DNA of 64,000 bases, from assembly GCF_007745175.1 (NCBI RefSeq), contig NZ_CP036271.1:5282314-5346313 (forward strand), in the 5' to 3' direction. The stretch comes from Caulifigura coniformis. Its GTDB lineage: Bacteria; Planctomycetota; Planctomycetia; Planctomycetales; Planctomycetaceae. Made by a program: the position numbers and the translations under genes. The notes under the pieces are model-generated. The model made no database searches. It was not told the DNA's origin and saw only the letters and a list, made by a program, of their open reading frames with translations. This document shows, piece by piece, positions 46,037 to 55,258 of this stretch (position 1 is its first letter; each line of letters begins with the position of its first letter).

Positions 46037-46969
46037 TTGCGTTGCTGGCGAACGATTGCGGTGATCTTCGCCGGCCTGATTTTCGCGTGCCCCCGGCAGG
46101 GTTCCGCGCAGATGCCCTGGAGTTCGACCGTCGAGCCCCCCGGCGATCCGTGGCTTGTCAGCGCAGCTCCCACGCGCCTCGACACGGCGTTCCCCGACGA
46201 GCCTGCCCAGGACGGCTGGCAGGTCCTCCCCGAAGGACTGATGTACCGCTCTTATCTTGCCGGTGAAAAGGAGCCGCGGTTCCAGTTCGTACCGCTCGTC
46301 GAGAAGGATCGCGGACTCATCTGGGAAGCGGCGCTCGGCGGCCGGGCCGGCATCCTGCGGTACGGCAACACCGATGCAGTCCATCCGCAGGGCTGGCAGT
46401 TCGATATCGAAGGGGCCGTGCTGGCGCGCGTCGATCCGGAAGAAGAAAGCGACCTCGAGGCGGCCGACTTCCGGGCCGGCTTCCTCTCCACCTGGCGCTC
46501 AGGCCCCGACGCCTTCAAGGCCGGCTACTACCACCTCAGCTCCCACGTCGGGGACGAGTTTCTGATCAAGAATCCGGGGTTCAACCGGCTGAACTATGTG
46601 CGTGACGCGCTGATCGCCGGCTGGACGCACGACTGGACGCCCGATTTCCAGATCTATGGCGAAGTCGCTTATGCGTTCAACGCGGAAGACGGCGCTCTGC
46701 CGTGGGAGTTCCAGTACGGTCTGCAGTACAGCCCCATCGCCCCTACCGGCTGGGACGGCGCCCCTTTCGGGGGCATCAACATCCACACGCGGGAAGATTT
46801 CGACTGGGAGACCGGCGTGAATGTCGTGGCCGGCTGGCTGTGGCGCGGCGCCACCTCCAACCACATCTTCCGTGTGGGCCTGCAGTTCTATCACGGACCT
46901 TCGATCCAGTACTCCTTCGTCGATCAGAAGGAAACGCTGATCGGCGGCGGCCTGTGGTTCGATTACTGA
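46037..46969 (+). CDS. DUF1207-family outer-membrane-type protein
   Basis: The product has a signal peptide (RTIAVIFAGLIFAC, cleavage near GSA-Q) and then about 285 residues rich in aromatic, beta-barrel-like strands (RFQFVPLVEKDRGLIWEAALGGRAGILRYG, DAFKAGYYHLSSHVGDEF, GLWFDY at the end), matching DUF1207. The start is uncertain: the TTG at 46037 yields a normal signal peptide, but the frame is open back to a TTG at 45857. A terminal aromatic residue (Tyr) fits outer-membrane barrels. Function unknown. Confidence 0.75.
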   Translation: MRCWRTIAVIFAGLIFACPRQGSAQMPWSSTVEPPGDPWLVSAAPTRLDTAFPDEPAQDGWQVLPEGLMYRSYLAGEKEPRFQFVPLVEKDRGLIWEAALGGRAGILRYGNTDAVHPQGWQFDIEGAVLARVDPEEESDLEAADFRAGFLSTWRSGPDAFKAGYYHLSSHVGDEFLIKNPGFNRLNYVRDALIAGWTHDWTPDFQIYGEVAYAFNAEDGALPWEFQYGLQYSPIAPTGWDGAPFGGINIHTREDFDWETGVNVVAGWLWRGATSNHIFRVGLQFYHGPSIQYSFVDQKETLIGGGLWFDY

Positions 46970-46997
46970 CCGCAGCGGCCCCTGGATCTGGTCCGCG

Positions 46998-48485
46998 TCA
47001 GCGTTTCACGATCTGCTGTTCGGCCGTTTCGATCGCCCTCAGGAGGCCCTTCGCCTTGTTGAGCGTCTCCTGGTACTCGGCGGCCGGCACGCTGTCCGCG
47101 ACGAGGCCGGCGCCGGCCTGCACGTAGGCTTTGTTCCCCATCAGCACGAGCGTCCGCAGCGCGATGCACGTGTCCATGTTGCCCGTGTAGTCGAGATACC
47201 CGACAGCGCCGGCGTACGGGCCCCGCCGGTTTCGCTCGAGTTCGTCGATGATCTCCATGGCCCGCACCTTCGGCGCTCCCGAGACCGTTCCGGCGGGCAG
47301 GCCCGCGCGCAGGGCATCCAGTGCAGTCAGGCCCGGACGCATCTTGCCCACCACGTCTGACGTGATATGCATCACGTGGCTGTAGCGCTCGACGACCATC
47401 ACGTCGCTGAGTCGCACCGAACCGTACTGCGCCACGCGGCCCACGTCGTTCCGCGCGAGATCGACGAGCATGACGTGCTCGGCGATCTCTTTCGGATCGG
47501 CCAGCAGCTCGTCGGCCAGCGCCTTGTCTTCGGCTTCATCCTTGCCGCGCGGCCTGGTGCCCGCGAGCGGGCGGATCGTCACTTCTCCCTCTTCCACCCG
47601 CACCATGATCTCCGGCGACGCCCCGATCAGCTGGCAATGCGGCGTGTCGAGCAGGAACATGAACGGGCTCGGGTTCACCACCCGCAGCGCTCGGTAAATC
47701 TCGAACGCCGACGCTTTCGTTTCCAACTCCAGTCGCTGGCTACACACCACCTGGAAGATGTCGCCGGCGCGGATGTATTCCTTCGCCTTCTCGACCACCT
47801 CCTCAAACTCGGGCTGCGTGAAGTTCGACTTCCATTTCAGCTGGGGCTGCCCCTGCGGCTGGATGTCGTGCGCTTCGAGCCGGTCCGGGGTGCTCTGCAA
47901 GCGGTTGCACAGGTCGTCGACCCGCCGACAGGCCGCGTCGTAGTTCGCCTTGAGGTCCCCTTCGGTCGACGCATGGCTCACCACCAGGATCGTTTTCCGG
48001 ATGTGGTCGAACACCACCATCGTGTCGTAAAGGGCGAACGACAGGTCCGGGAGACGGCGGTCATCGTGAGGAGGATTGGGGAGCCGCTCGACGTATCGAA
48101 CGACGTCGTACCCCGCATAGCCGACAGCCCCGCCGCAGAAGCGAGGCAGTCCGGGCAGGTGGACCGAACGGTGCTCGTCAATAAGGTGCTGCAGGAGGGC
48201 CAGGGGATCGGAGTGACGCGACGACTCCGTCTTCCCATTGCGGGTCAGCTGCACGTCCTCCCCGAACGCCTCGATGCGAAGAATCGGATCGCCGCCGAGA
48301 AAGCTGTAGCGTCCGATCCGTTCTCCGCCGACGACGCTCTCGAACAGGAACGCCTGGTTCTTCCAGCCGGCCCGGTCATAGGCCGTCACGGGGGTCAGCG
48401 TGTCACCGAGGATTTCCCGGTAGACGGGGATCTGCCTCGCCTGCGGGGCGAGGCTGGACCAGGCGGCGAAATCAGGACGATGCAT
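46998..48485 (-). CDS. trpE: Anthranilate synthase component I
   Basis: Makes anthranilate from chorismate. The 495-residue product has the [18 protein letters not shown]-type start region ([18 protein letters not shown]), [25 protein letters not shown], the conserved [36 protein letters not shown] and the [15 protein letters not shown] segment. Start is uncertain between ATG 48485 and a GTG two codons earlier. trpG is absent and trpD lies 3 kb away in a separate unit, so the trp genes are dispersed. Confidence 0.96.
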   Translation of the reverse strand: MHRPDFAAWSSLAPQARQIPVYREILGDTLTPVTAYDRAGWKNQAFLFESVVGGERIGRYSFLGGDPILRIEAFGEDVQLTRNGKTESSRHSDPLALLQHLIDEHRSVHLPGLPRFCGGAVGYAGYDVVRYVERLPNPPHDDRRLPDLSFALYDTMVVFDHIRKTILVVSHASTEGDLKANYDAACRRVDDLCNRLQSTPDRLEAHDIQPQGQPQLKWKSNFTQPEFEEVVEKAKEYIRAGDIFQVVCSQRLELETKASAFEIYRALRVVNPSPFMFLLDTPHCQLIGASPEIMVRVEEGEVTIRPLAGTRPRGKDEAEDKALADELLADPKEIAEHVMLVDLARNDVGRVAQYGSVRLSDVMVVERYSHVMHITSDVVGKMRPGLTALDALRAGLPAGTVSGAPKVRAMEIIDELERNRRGPYAGAVGYLDYTGNMDTCIALRTLVLMGNKAYVQAGAGLVADSVPAAEYQETLNKAKGLLRAIETAEQQIVKR

Positions 48486-48614
48486 GGGCACGGAGAGAAA
48501 GCACGACTCGATGAGATGGTCGGAAGCTTAGCGGGGAACAGACCCCGGTGTCGAAGGGGGCGTTCGCGACAATTGCGGGGAAAGGCTCGAAACGAAAGCC
48601 GCGACCGCAGTGTT

Positions 48615-49406
48615 TCACGCCTCGTCGCGTGAGGCCAGCAGGCCCGCAATGAACTCCGTCGACATTCCCGCCGCCTCACGGGCCTCCCGCTGGAAGACGT
48701 CGCCGCTCGCCTTTTCGGCCCGCAGCGGCCAGTGCAGATGCGTTTCGAATGCCTCCCAGTCCGACATCTCCGCCGGTTTCAGCCGGCGAAGCCACTCCAG
48801 GCCGAAGGCGACATGCTGGATCTCGTCGCGATGAATCGTCCGCATCAGGGCGGCGCTGCGCTCGTCGCCGGCCGCGGCGAATTGTTCAGCCAGTTCGAGG
48901 GAGTGGTCGAGATTGCGGCCCTCGAACACCAGCGGCAGGCAGGCGCAGTAATCGAGGACCGAGGTGACCGACATCGACTTCTGCCAGATATAGCCGTTGA
49001 CGGGAAACTCGCCGAAACGAACCCCCAGGCGGGCCGCGCGTTCGATGTGCATCCGCGTGTGCCGCTGCTCGTCCCGCATCACGTTTGCCACGCCAAGCCG
49101 GAAATCGGGCGGGGCGTCGGGAAAGGCGAGGAGTGTCCACGCCATGACTTCGAGCGCCTGCAGCTCGTGATTCGCAAGGATGTGATGGGCGAGGCCGCGC
49201 TTGCCCTGTTCCTTCAGCGACTGGGCCGAAGGGAGCTTCGGCGCCGTACGGCGGTCGGCGAACTCGAGATCAGCCGGCCGGGCCGGCGCCGCAACGCGTT
49301 CCGCAGGTCCCGGCGAGGGATCAGTGAAGGGTAGCTCGGCGTCGAGGAGCTTTTCCTCGATCGTGGAACTGAGCAGGCAGCGGCGGGCGAAGTCGCGAAT
49401 CTCCAT
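48615..49406 (-). CDS. DUF455 ferritin-like protein
   Basis: The 263-residue product has the ferritin-like four-helix signature with likely di-iron ligands: NHELQALEVMAWTLLAFPDAP, MRDEQRHTRMH, FEGRNLDHSLELAEQF, IHRDEIQHVAFGLEWL. The family function is unknown. It is 129 bases upstream of trpE on the same strand, without evident functional link. Confidence 0.87.
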   Translation of the reverse strand: MEIRDFARRCLLSSTIEEKLLDAELPFTDPSPGPAERVAAPARPADLEFADRRTAPKLPSAQSLKEQGKRGLAHHILANHELQALEVMAWTLLAFPDAPPDFRLGVANVMRDEQRHTRMHIERAARLGVRFGEFPVNGYIWQKSMSVTSVLDYCACLPLVFEGRNLDHSLELAEQFAAAGDERSAALMRTIHRDEIQHVAFGLEWLRRLKPAEMSDWEAFETHLHWPLRAEKASGDVFQREAREAAGMSTEFIAGLLASRDEA

Positions 49407-49499
49407 TCGCGGAGAATCGCCGATGACGCCGCGTCGGCCAAGAGTGGGAGCGCTCCGGCTCAGGCGGCGCTGGGTGCGTGTTTGAAGTTCCCGGCCCGA

Positions 49500-49808
49500 T
49501 TACTGGGCCATCGTGCGAATGGTGGCCCATTCGTGACCGCAGCTGCTGCAATTGAAGCCGACGATCGTGGCTGTGCCGGGGATCGGTTCAGCCTTGGCGT
49601 TCAGGAGGCCGTCTTCCAGTTCCACCGGCTCCACCGTGGCGCGGCGGCAGCAGGGACAGACCTGGTTGGAGTTCCAGAGCCAGGCGCGACGGATGACCGG
49701 GTTGCCGGGAGCAGAGTGGCGTTCCCGAAGACGCGGCGTGAACGGAATCACCGCAGGAGCGTGCTCGTCGTCAAGCGAGGGATCGAACAGGCGGAGACGG
49801 CTCATCAT
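49500..49808 (-). CDS. Small zinc-ribbon protein
   Basis: The 102-residue product has two Cys pairs (CPCC and CSSC) spaced about 40 residues apart, as in a zinc ribbon, with a terminal segment VGFNCSSCGHEWATIRTM. The start is one of two adjacent ATGs at 49808/49805; the frame opens earlier but without a good start. It is preceded by a Pro/Arg-rich segment. Likely a Planctomycetes-specific regulator; function unknown. Confidence 0.6.
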   Translation of the reverse strand: MMSRLRLFDPSLDDEHAPAVIPFTPRLRERHSAPGNPVIRRAWLWNSNQVCPCCRRATVEPVELEDGLLNAKAEPIPGTATIVGFNCSSCGHEWATIRTMAQ

Positions 49809-49960
49809 GAGCCCTTTCGTAATCGAGGTTCGTCCTTGAACACCAAAGCCACCAGCCATGCAGGCGGGGCTCCGACGGCGGGAACGATACCCTCGATCTT
49901 CCGATTAGGCAAGCGCCTGTTCGCGGCTTTGAGTGAATCGAAGCGTGGCTCACTGCGCAG

Positions 49961-49992
49961 AAAAACGCCCGCCTCACGTGCGAGGCGGGCGT
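49961..49992 (-). terminator. Intrinsic terminator after the phosphoesterase gene
   Basis: Read on the minus strand, ACGCCCGCCTC and GAGGCGGGCGT form an 11-base-pair stem with a six-base loop, followed by a U run (forward A run 49961-49965). It lies 44 bases after the phosphoesterase stop. Confidence 0.9.
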
Positions 49993-50035
49993 CAGGATGC
50001 GCGAGGCTGCATGAAAGCGCAAGCGCCGACCGGAG

Positions 50036-51133
50036 CTACGCGGGCAGCGTGATCGTAAACCGGTTCTGTGATGAAACGTTGCACTCGTTCCGCGTCGGAG
50101 AGAAGTCGATCACGTCGACCGTCCTGCCATCCGCCTTGAACTCCAGCAGCCGCAGCCAGCCGTCGCCCCCTTTGGGTTTCATCTGGAAATTGACGAGCAT
50201 CTGGGCCACCTCGCGACCCTGGGCGTCCTTCGTCACGGTCCGGCCGAGGCCGTCGTTGAGCACGTGACCGTTGAGCGTCATCAGGAAGTTGCCGTTGGGC
50301 GAGACGAGCTTCGACCACAGCTCTTCGCCGTCGTTGACGTCGTCCGCGGTGGCTTTCGCGACAGGATAGTTGTGCGGATTCCAAGTCTGTTTCAGGCCGT
50401 ACTTCTTCCAGTCGTAACGCGTCTCGTCGTAGTACATGTAGGCGTGCGTGATCAGGATCGCCGAATGATCCTTGTGCTTCGCAACGATCTCGTTAGCCCA
50501 GCGGATCACGTCATTCCGGGGCCCGAACTCGAGCGCCACGACGAGAAACTTCCGGCCGCCGGCGGTGAACGTATGCCACGAGTTTTCGAGCCGATCGGGC
50601 TCCCTGTCGTAGACGCCGCCGAACGTCTTCAGGTCGCTGTAATGCGCCAGCGGGAAGTAGTCGTTGAAGTGCGTCGTCCGGTCGGCGCATCCGCCGCCCT
50701 TGCCGTAGTCGTGATTCCCGCAGCACATGAAGTAGGGAACATGACCATCGAGCTGGCGCATTGCCTTCTGCGCGACCTCCCATTGCTCGGGCGTGTTCCG
50801 GTTCGTGATGTCGCCCAAATGCAGCACGGCCGCGATGTTCCGCTCCTTCGCCTGGTCGACGATCCACTTCGTCTGTGCGTAGAAGCCTTCCGGAACGGAC
50901 TGGCAGTACATCTGCGTGTCCGGGAGTACGGCGATGCTGAACGAGCCTTCCTCCAGTTTAGGTGGCGGTCCGGCCTGGAAGATGGCGTCCGCATAGACGT
51001 CCGCTTTACGGGCTGCCGGCTTCTTCGGCGGGGCGGTTCGATTGTCCTGCCCGAACGCCGACGGCGCTGCGAACGTGGAGAATGCGGCCGTGGCGCCGAC
51101 TTTCAGAAAGTCGCGACGAGTAGCGTCAGTCAT
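50036..51133 (-). CDS. Tat-exported calcineurin-like metallophosphoesterase
   Basis: The start at 51133 (MTDATRRDFLKVGATAAF) gives a Tat twin-arginine signal with cleavage after AFG or nearby. The 365-residue product then has the metallophosphoesterase blocks: LPDTQMYCQS, VLHLGDITNRN, CCGNHDYGKGGG, LITHAYMYYDETRYDW and LNGHVLNDG. All metal-binding positions appear present. Substrate is unknown; the exported location suggests organophosphate or polymer processing. Longer frame extension upstream is rejected. Confidence 0.9.
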   Translation of the reverse strand: MTDATRRDFLKVGATAAFSTFAAPSAFGQDNRTAPPKKPAARKADVYADAIFQAGPPPKLEEGSFSIAVLPDTQMYCQSVPEGFYAQTKWIVDQAKERNIAAVLHLGDITNRNTPEQWEVAQKAMRQLDGHVPYFMCCGNHDYGKGGGCADRTTHFNDYFPLAHYSDLKTFGGVYDREPDRLENSWHTFTAGGRKFLVVALEFGPRNDVIRWANEIVAKHKDHSAILITHAYMYYDETRYDWKKYGLKQTWNPHNYPVAKATADDVNDGEELWSKLVSPNGNFLMTLNGHVLNDGLGRTVTKDAQGREVAQMLVNFQMKPKGGDGWLRLLEFKADGRTVDVIDFSPTRNECNVSSQNRFTITLPA

Positions 51134-51293
51134 ACAGCGAGCTCCCCTGGAATTTCCGTGACGGAAGTGACCGTAACCGCGAGCCATCGCCTCGTGCAAC
51201 GACTCCTGCCACGAAGACGGATCTTCGATGGGTTGCTGCGCGAATCGGGAGACGTGTAGCGTCGGTCAGTCCACCGCAAAGAGGAGCCGCTCC

Positions 51294-51827
51294 ATGACGC
51301 CCGAAGAACTTCGTGCCGTGCAGACCCCTTTCAAGGAACGCTATCGCAGCGATCCGGCGAGCGCGCTCGCCACGCTCTCGGCCACAGGGACTCTCGATGT
51401 GGCTCGGCTGCAATGTGTCGTCGACGGCGCGGGAGGAGGTCGTGTGATCGCGGGCGTCCACCCGCGCGCTGGCGGCGATGGGGCAGGGAAGTGCGCCGGT
51501 GACATGTTGCTCGAGGCACTGGTTGGATGCGCGGGCGTGACGCTTGCCGCCGTCTCCACCGCGATGAACCTGGGAGTGACCGCCGGCAGGCTCTCGGCCG
51601 AAGGAGACCTCGACTTCCGTGGGACGCTCGGCGTCTCGCGGGACGCCCCCATCGGATTCACGGCGATCCGGGTTTCGTTCGAACTCGAGACGGACGCTGG
51701 CGAGGCCCAATTGCAGAAACTCGGCGAGCTGACCGAGCGATATTGCGTGGTGGCCCAATCGCTCAACGCCCCGGTGAGCATCTCAATTCGACGAGTTGGC
51801 CCTCCAGGCCAGGTCGGCAATGGATGA
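51294..51827 (+). CDS. OsmC-family protein
   Basis: The 177-residue product starts at an ATG with GAGGAGCCGC upstream. It has the OsmC layout with a central helix bearing conserved cysteines (GKCAGDMLLEALVGCAGVTLAAV) and C-terminal LNAPVSISI strand. Such proteins reduce organic hydroperoxides using cysteines. It is close to, but divergent from, the phosphoesterase gene. Confidence 0.85.
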   Translation: MTPEELRAVQTPFKERYRSDPASALATLSATGTLDVARLQCVVDGAGGGRVIAGVHPRAGGDGAGKCAGDMLLEALVGCAGVTLAAVSTAMNLGVTAGRLSAEGDLDFRGTLGVSRDAPIGFTAIRVSFELETDAGEAQLQKLGELTERYCVVAQSLNAPVSISIRRVGPPGQVGNG

Positions 51828-51900
51828 CGGACCCGCCGGCGGGTATCATCACCCCGGTACGGCGTTCGCATGAAGCGAAACGCACCTGCAGGGAAAGCAA

Positions 51901-51954
51901 TTGAGAGTCGTCGAAGACTGGGTATCATGCACAGTCTGGGCTGACTCGAGTCAG
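51901..51954 (+). promoter_or_regulatory. Promoter and palindromic site before the secreted Gly/Cys-rich protein gene
   Basis: TTGAGA (51901-51906) and TATCAT (51923-51928) are spaced 16 bases apart, five of six matches each. Just downstream, CTGACTCGAGTCAG (51941-51954) is a perfect 14-base palindrome flanked by GGG and CCC. The position, over the expected 5' leader, suggests an operator or mRNA hairpin. Confidence 0.55.
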
Positions 51955-51981
51955 TTCCCTCTGGTTTCTAAAGGACATGCA

Positions 51982-52881
51982 ATGACACGGTCGCTGGCCG
52001 CACTCTTCTGCGTGAGCGCTCTGCTCGGTGCTCCCGCTCCCTCCGAGGCCGGGGTAATCCCCTGGATGTACGACTCGATCTTTGGCTACGGCAACCACTG
52101 GGGATATCGAGCAGGGTATGGCGGCTGGGGCGGCTACACCGCGGGGTACGCGCCGTTCTACTCCGGCTATGCCACGTCCTATGGCCTCGCCTATGGCGGA
52201 GGCGGAAACTGCTGCGGCGTCACGACCAACTACGCTCCCTGGTCCGGCTACAGCTATGGCGGCGGATGCTGCTCTCCGTGCGGCTCCAGCTGTGGCGGCG
52301 CCTGCGGCAGCTGCGGAACCAGCTGCGATCCAGGTTGTTCCAACTGCCCTGGCGGCAATTGCGGATCGGGAAACTGCGGGACAGGGAGCAGCTCGAATAC
52401 CGTTCCGTCGACGCCCGCCGACCGGGATACAGGGGCTCAGCCGACCTACGTTCCTCCCACGAACACGAATGAACGGCCGGCTCCCCGGGATGAGTTCGGA
52501 CCGGCCCGCACTCGCCCGAACCCGGCCACCAATCCTGGAGCGCCCACGACGCCGACCGATGGATTCGGGACGCCCGGTGGCTTTGGAACCACGCCGGGCG
52601 GATTCGGAACGTCCCCCTCCGGCGCCGATGTGGAACCGAACGCTCCGGGTTTTGCCCCGGGCCAGCCCTCCTCCACGCCCCGTTCCGGGAGTGGAAACGA
52701 AGACTCGCGAGTCATTCCGCGGACCCCGTTCGAGCCTGGTGACAAGGTCGCCTTCAAGACTCCCGCCCGCTTCGGCCGCTCCAATGTGCAACCTGTCTTT
52801 GAGTTGCCGACGATCGTGACAGCCCCTTCACGGACGCTGCCGGAAGTTTCAGCGGCCCCGACCGCCGTCGCGAGCAAGTAA
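51982..52881 (+). CDS. Secreted Gly/Tyr- and Cys-rich repeat protein
   Basis: The 299-residue product starts at an ATG preceded by AAAGGACATGC and has a clear signal peptide (RSLAALFCVSALLGAPAPSEA). The mature N-terminus is Gly/Tyr/Trp-rich (residues about 33-90), followed by a Cys/Gly cluster of about 15 cysteines (about residues 74-130), then a Pro/Thr-rich tail with FGTPGGFGTTPGGFG repeats and a basic C-terminus. No enzyme motif. It resembles cell-surface or extracellular structural proteins of Planctomycetes. It has its own promoter and terminator. Confidence 0.75.
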   Translation: MTRSLAALFCVSALLGAPAPSEAGVIPWMYDSIFGYGNHWGYRAGYGGWGGYTAGYAPFYSGYATSYGLAYGGGGNCCGVTTNYAPWSGYSYGGGCCSPCGSSCGGACGSCGTSCDPGCSNCPGGNCGSGNCGTGSSSNTVPSTPADRDTGAQPTYVPPTNTNERPAPRDEFGPARTRPNPATNPGAPTTPTDGFGTPGGFGTTPGGFGTSPSGADVEPNAPGFAPGQPSSTPRSGSGNEDSRVIPRTPFEPGDKVAFKTPARFGRSNVQPVFELPTIVTAPSRTLPEVSAAPTAVASK

Positions 52882-52910
52882 GCGTCGCGTTGATTCACCG
52901 ACTTCGCGAA

Positions 52911-52945
52911 GCCGCGCGGCACGAATCTGCCGCGCGGCTTTTTTT
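52911..52945 (+). terminator. Intrinsic terminator after the secreted protein gene
   Basis: GCCGCGCGGC (52911-52920) pairs with an identical-sequence palindromic partner at 52929-52938 around an eight-base loop and is followed by a run of seven T residues. It lies 30 bases after the stop. Confidence 0.92.
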
Positions 52946-52978
52946 GTGAAATCGCCAGGGGGCGTCGCGAGGCCGCTC

Positions 52979-55258
52979 ATGTCAGTCGGCCACGAGTTCC
53001 GCCCCCCCCGCGAGTTCGTCTGGACCAGTGCACCGCGGATCGGGTCTAATTCCACGGCTTCGGATTTCGGGGTGGTGGCTCGCAACCTGCGAGTGTCAGA
53101 ACTGCAACGGCTCCTGAGCAGGTTTTCTCCGGCGGAGCCGGATCACTCTGAGGCGAATTCGGACGGAACCGTGGACGCCATTCGACGTTTGTTCCCCTAC
53201 ATCTGGCCGCAGAAACGCCGGCTGGCATGGTCGGTCATCTTCGGCGTGCTCGTCGCCGCGTTCTGGGGGCTCGACCTCCTCGCGGCGAAACCGCTGCTCG
53301 ACATCCTGACGGTCGGCTCGCCCCATGTGACGATTCCCCTGCAGATCGCCGAGGCCTCGAAAGAGATCGACGACCGCACCGCGAACATCGCCGAACTCGA
53401 CCGGGAACTCGAAACGCTGAAGCAGGAGAATGCGGGGCACGATGATCCTCGCGTCGTCGAGGCAACCCAGAAACGGGTGAACAACCAGGCAAAACGCACG
53501 GACGCCGAATGGGTCCGCTACCGGCTGCACTGGATCCAGCGCGTCGTGCTGCCGTGGACCCCGGTCGATACGTTTCACTACTTCGCCATGATCATCGGGC
53601 TGCTGCTGCTCGGCACGGCCATCAAGGGGATCTTCATCTATCTGCAGGATGTCCTGATCGGCGACGTCGCCGAGCGGGCCCTGATGAACGTCCGCAAGAA
53701 GTTGCTCCGCAAGATCCTGAATCTCGACTACCAGACGCTCTCCGCCGAAGGGACCGGCGGATTGATGTCTCGCTTCACTTACGACACCGAGCAGCTCGCC
53801 ACCGGCGTCACGCTGCTCGGCGGGAAACTGGTTCGCGAGCCACTGAAATGCCTTGCCTGCGCGGTCATGGCATTGTTCCTCAACTGGCGGCTCACGCTGC
53901 TGGCCCTCGCCTGCGTTCCTCTCCTGGCCCTGGCCTTCGGGAAGTTCGGCCGGCTCCTGAAGCGGGCGAGCAAGCGGATGATGGAAAGCATGTCCCGCAT
54001 CTATAAGGTGCTGGAGGAAACGTTCGATGGCCTGAAAGTGGTGATCGCGTTCGACGCCGGTTCGAAGCACCGCCGCGCCTTCAACGACGAATACCGCCGT
54101 TATTACGGTAAGGCGATGCGCCTCGTGCGGATTGATGCCGTCGCCAAGCCGACCATGGAACTCCTCGGAATGATGGCCCTCTGCCTGGCGCTGCTGCCGG
54201 GGGCATACCTCGTCCTCCGCGGTGAAACGAGTCTCTGGGGCATCCGCCTGTCGTCCGGCCCCATGGACGTTGCCACGCTCGGGACGCTCTACGCCATGCT
54301 CGCCGGCATGCTCGACCCTTGCCGGAAAATGTCGACGACCTACTCGCGCCTGAAGAAATCGACGGCCGCGATGGAACGTGTCTTCGCCATGATCGACGCC
54401 ACCTCCAAAGTGCAGGAGCCGGCGAACGCACAGCCCCTTCCGCGGCTCTCCCAGGCGATCGAGTTCAAGGATGTTTGCTTCGGGTACACCGCCCGGCAGG
54501 CCGCCGAGCAGCGGGGACTCGTCCTGGATCACTTCAACCTGAAAGTCGATGCCGGAGAAGTCATCGCCATCGTCGGCCACAACGGCTGCGGCAAATCGAC
54601 TCTCATGCAGCTGCTCCCCCGGTTCTTCGACCCCACGTCCGGCGAGGTGTATCTCGACGGCCTGTCGCTGCGGGAAGTGAAGCTCGCCGACCTCCGCCGG
54701 CAAATCGGCGTCGTGACACAGGACACTGTGCTGTTCGACGACTCGATCTACGAAAACATCCGTTACGGCAGGCCCGATGCGACACGCAAGGAAATTGAGG
54801 AGGCCGCGCGTCAGGCCCACGTCATGCCGATCGTCGACGCCCTGCCGCAGGGCTTCGAGGCCCGCGTCGGGGAGAAGGGACGCACCCTCTCCGGCGGACA
54901 GCGGCAGCGCATCGCCCTCGCACGGGCGATCCTTCGCGACCCCGCGGTCATGATCCTCGATGAAGCCACCTCCGCAGCCGATGCAGAGAGCGAGGCCCTG
55001 ATCCACAAGGCCCTCAAGGAGTTCGCGCCGGGTCGCACGATGCTCCTCATCTCCCACACGATGTCCGCCAGCCTGCTCGATTTCGTCACGCGAATCGTGG
55101 TCATGGAAGACGGCCGCGTCCTCGCGACCGGCCGGCACGAAGACCTCCTCCGGACCTGTTCTGTCTACCAGCGCCTGTACACGGCTTCTTCGCGGAAGAT
55201 GCTCACGCTGGACAGTCCACCGTTTTCGAACGTCGCTCCGTCAAAGGCCGCAGCATGA
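52979..55258 (+). CDS. MsbA-like ABC transporter (half-size exporter)
   Basis: The product has an N-terminal membrane domain of six helices (first helix about residues 88-108, counting from the ATG at 52979) and a C-terminal ATPase with Walker A IVGHNGCGKSTL, signature LSGGQRQRIALARAIL and Walker B VMILDEATSAAD. An unusual about 100-residue insertion rich in Glu/Asp/Lys lies between helices 1 and 2 (segment RTANIAELDRELETLKQENAG). The start is uncertain: ATG 52979 or a GTG at 53093. It is coupled by a 4-base overlap to the ELM1 gene, and a lipid A-type flippase role is inferred. Confidence 0.9.
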   Translation: MSVGHEFRPPREFVWTSAPRIGSNSTASDFGVVARNLRVSELQRLLSRFSPAEPDHSEANSDGTVDAIRRLFPYIWPQKRRLAWSVIFGVLVAAFWGLDLLAAKPLLDILTVGSPHVTIPLQIAEASKEIDDRTANIAELDRELETLKQENAGHDDPRVVEATQKRVNNQAKRTDAEWVRYRLHWIQRVVLPWTPVDTFHYFAMIIGLLLLGTAIKGIFIYLQDVLIGDVAERALMNVRKKLLRKILNLDYQTLSAEGTGGLMSRFTYDTEQLATGVTLLGGKLVREPLKCLACAVMALFLNWRLTLLALACVPLLALAFGKFGRLLKRASKRMMESMSRIYKVLEETFDGLKVVIAFDAGSKHRRAFNDEYRRYYGKAMRLVRIDAVAKPTMELLGMMALCLALLPGAYLVLRGETSLWGIRLSSGPMDVATLGTLYAMLAGMLDPCRKMSTTYSRLKKSTAAMERVFAMIDATSKVQEPANAQPLPRLSQAIEFKDVCFGYTARQAAEQRGLVLDHFNLKVDAGEVIAIVGHNGCGKSTLMQLLPRFFDPTSGEVYLDGLSLREVKLADLRRQIGVVTQDTVLFDDSIYENIRYGRPDATRKEIEEAARQAHVMPIVDALPQGFEARVGEKGRTLSGGQRQRIALARAILRDPAVMILDEATSAADAESEALIHKALKEFAPGRTMLLISHTMSASLLDFVTRIVVMEDGRVLATGRHEDLLRTCSVYQRLYTASSRKMLTLDSPPFSNVAPSKAAA

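Noticed and set aside
53096-55138. A minus-strand frame of about 680 codons opposite the ABC exporter
   Set aside because: Antisense shadow; the plus strand has the Walker and signature motifs.
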